This document shows positions 62,346-64,000 of a stretch of DNA of 64,000 nt, in pieces. The stretch spans positions 62,001 to 126,000 of the forward strand of contig CAJXNC010000006.1 of the NCBI GenBank assembly GCA_913056125.1. Reading direction: 5' to 3'. Made by a program: the position numbers and the translations under genes. Numbering within the stretch: the first letter of the stretch is position 1; every line of letters begins with the position of its first letter. The stretch comes from an uncultured Altererythrobacter sp. (GTDB lineage Bacteria; Pseudomonadota; Alphaproteobacteria; Sphingomonadales; Sphingomonadaceae). A model generated the notes under the pieces. The model was not told the origin of the DNA and searched no databases. It saw only the letters and a program-made list of their open reading frames with translations.

Positions 62346-64000
62346 ATGTCCAAAAGGGGGAAGGACGGACAAGCAATCGTGACGTTTCACCACAATGACT
62401 CTCGTCTTCGCCGCGCGGCAGATTGCCTTCCCCGCGCCTACCCGACTTCCGCAATTGCCGTGGCCGCCGCCCTGGCAGTTGCATTGCCGATGGAAGCGCT
62501 TGCCCAGGCGAGCGCGGTTGCCCCACCAACGCGCGAGGAACTGGCCCCGCCACAAATTCGTCCCGATGAACGCCGCGCCCCGACGCTGACGATCGATGGT
62601 GACATGACGCGCACGCCCTGCGCACTCGACAATCCCGATTTCGCGGACATCAAGGTCACGCTGAGCCAGGTGAGCTTTGTCGGTGCCGAGGCTGCTTCCG
62701 ACGTATCGCTGGTCGAGGCCTATGACAGCTATCTCGGACGTGAACTGCCGATCTCCGTATTGTGTGACATTCGTGCGGAAGCAACGGCCCTGCTGAGCGA
62801 TGCCGGCTACCTTGCTGCGGTGGAAATCCCCGAGCAGCGCCTTGCTGGCGGCGCCGCCGAGTTCCGCGTTGTGCTCGGTCGCCTGACGGCGCTGCGCGTC
62901 CGCGGTGAGGCCGGTCCATCGGAGAAGGTCCTTGCCCGATACATGCAAAAGCTGGTCGGTCAGGAAGTCTTCAACACCAAGCAGGCCGAACGCTACCTGC
63001 TCCTTGCCGACGACATGCCCGGCCTCGATGTACGCCTGGCCCTGCGGCCGGCCGCTGGCGGTGCGCCGGGCGACCTGATTGGCGAAGTGGCTGTCCTGCG
63101 GCGCACCGAGGTACTCGATCTCAACATCCAGAATTACGGCTCCAAGGCGCTTGGCCGCTTTGGTGGATTGCTGCGCACCGAAGTCTACGACATTACCGGC
63201 ATGGGCGATCGCACCACCATGTCGTTCTACAGTTCCTCCGATTTCGAGGAACAATTCACGCTCCAGCTTGGGCATGATTTCCTGATTGGCGGAGATGGCC
63301 TTTCGATGGGCGGCAGCCTCACGCTGGGCTGGACCAATCCCGGCCTCGGCCTCGCCGGTTTCGACGTTGAATCGGAAACGGTCTTCGCCTCGGTTCACGC
63401 CAGCTACCCCTTCATTCGGACGCAAAGGGCCTCTCTTTACGGTTCCACGGGGCTCGACGTTGTCGACCAGGATGTCGACATCAACACGATCAACCTGACC
63501 AAGGATCGCGTGCGCACCGCCTGGGTGCGGCTCGATTATGTCCGGACGGACCTCGATTCCATCGCGCGGCGCAATGGCTATACGCCCTTCGAACCGCGTG
63601 CACGCTGGGCGATCGGTGCGGAGCTTCGCCAAGGCCTCGATATCTTCGGCGCCAATCTCGATTGCCGATCCAACCCGGCCGCCTGCGTAGCAGCGGGCAA
63701 GATACCAAGCCGCATCGAACAGGACCCGACCCCGCTGCTGATCCGTGGCGATATCAGGGCAGAGTTCCGCCCGGTCCCGATCTTCACTGTAGCGTTCGAC
63801 CTGCGAGGCCAGTTCTCGGATGATCCCTTGCCCAGCTTCGAGGAGTATTCGGGTGGCAATTACTCGATCGGGCGCGGCTATGATCCGGGCGCGATTACGG
63901 GGGATTCCGGCATCGGCGGCTCGATCGAACTGCGTTACGGTTCCCTGGTCCCCGACGGGCCGGACGCCATCGCCGCCCAACCCTACGTGTTCTTCGACCT
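62346..64000 (+). CDS. ShlB/FhaC/HecB-type two-partner secretion transporter (3' end outside window)
   Basis: Open from ATG 62346 (or GTG 62379) to the window end with no stop. An extended signal (YPTSAIAVAAALAVALPMEALAQ) is followed by a POTRA-2-type domain (~100-190: DFADIKVTLSQVSFVG, DIRAEATALLSDAGYLAAVEIPEQ) and the beginning of a TpsB barrel (RRTEVLDLNIQNYGSKALGRFGG, and GRGYDPGAITGDSG near the end, the conserved R-G-Y motif of the lid loop). TpsB proteins export large TpsA filaments; the partner should lie downstream, outside this window. Confidence 0.85.
   Translation, partial: MSKRGKDGQAIVTFHHNDSRLRRAADCLPRAYPTSAIAVAAALAVALPMEALAQASAVAPPTREELAPPQIRPDERRAPTLTIDGDMTRTPCALDNPDFADIKVTLSQVSFVGAEAASDVSLVEAYDSYLGRELPISVLCDIRAEATALLSDAGYLAAVEIPEQRLAGGAAEFRVVLGRLTALRVRGEAGPSEKVLARYMQKLVGQEVFNTKQAERYLLLADDMPGLDVRLALRPAAGGAPGDLIGEVAVLRRTEVLDLNIQNYGSKALGRFGGLLRTEVYDITGMGDRTTMSFYSSSDFEEQFTLQLGHDFLIGGDGLSMGGSLTLGWTNPGLGLAGFDVESETVFASVHASYPFIRTQRASLYGSTGLDVVDQDVDINTINLTKDRVRTAWVRLDYVRTDLDSIARRNGYTPFEPRARWAIGAELRQGLDIFGANLDCRSNPAACVAAGKIPSRIEQDPTPLLIRGDIRAEFRPVPIFTVAFDLRGQFSDDPLPSFEEYSGGNYSIGRGYDPGAITGDSGIGGSIELRYGSLVPDGPDAIAAQPYVFFD

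Noticed and set aside
62205-63980. 591-residue minus-strand frame
   Set aside because: It lies antiparallel to the TpsB gene, has no domain and shows shadow-type composition; the plus-strand POTRA/barrel reading is real.

Overview
The window reads as a GC-rich chromosomal segment of an alphaproteobacterium, most likely Sphingomonadales and probably Erythrobacteraceae. This rests on remembered family distribution (UPF0262, CC_3515-type protein, DUF3667, COG3904-like protein, sphingomonad-type TonB receptor) and on the rpmH-rnpA-yidD-yidC-engB order; no database search was possible. Genes are densely packed, with many 1- or 4-base stop/start overlaps. I see no rRNA, tRNA, CRISPR array, insertion sequence or prophage, and no stretch above about 250 bases lacks a gene.

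Positions 1-41,908 are mostly housekeeping. They hold the tail of a DUF3857/TPR protein, a dicarboxylate-type symporter, dapE, a GST, a CHASE2-EAL c-di-GMP protein, a probable 15-residue microprotein gene with its own terminator, the ribosome/membrane insertion block (engB, yidC, yidD, rnpA, rpmH), comM, a GNAT acetyltransferase, mntP, an HxlR regulator with paired operator-like dyads, rpmJ, galE, an M14 peptidase, cdd, a degenerate GH25-like protein, dnaB, rpoZ, a ParA-like ATPase, ftsH, a ToxR-like regulator beside a TonB receptor, an XRE regulator operon preceded by three operator-like dyads, an Old Yellow Enzyme, manA, a TadE/TadG cluster, an enoyl-CoA hydratase and gdhA.

Positions 42,152-64,000 form the unusual part. 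A CHASE2-class III adenylate cyclase and a FecR-like protein lead into a four-gene, 1-base-overlapping operon: a five-heme c554-like cytochrome, a lipoprotein with two HbpS/GlcG-like domains, a large outer-membrane beta-barrel, and a 1386-residue decaheme cytochrome fused to an LVIVD beta-propeller. A second operon converges on it from the other strand: a cytoplasmic FAD oxidoreductase carrying two cyclic-nucleotide-binding domains and a 16-cysteine ferredoxin, a diheme cytochrome b-like membrane protein, an FHA-TM-decaheme protein and a CpdA-like phosphodiesterase. A CcmI-like TPR protein and a two-partner-secretion transporter (cut by the window end) follow.

I infer a previously undescribed transenvelope electron-transfer system with 25 predicted c-type hemes. 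Electrons would pass between cytoplasmic NAD(P)H/FAD and Fe-S clusters, a membrane diheme b, a periplasmic decaheme anchored by a cytosolic FHA domain, and a decaheme-propeller/outer-membrane-barrel pair. The locus also encodes the making, sensing and breaking of a cyclic nucleotide, suggesting cAMP control of the redox module. The direction of flow and the external substrate cannot be told from sequence.
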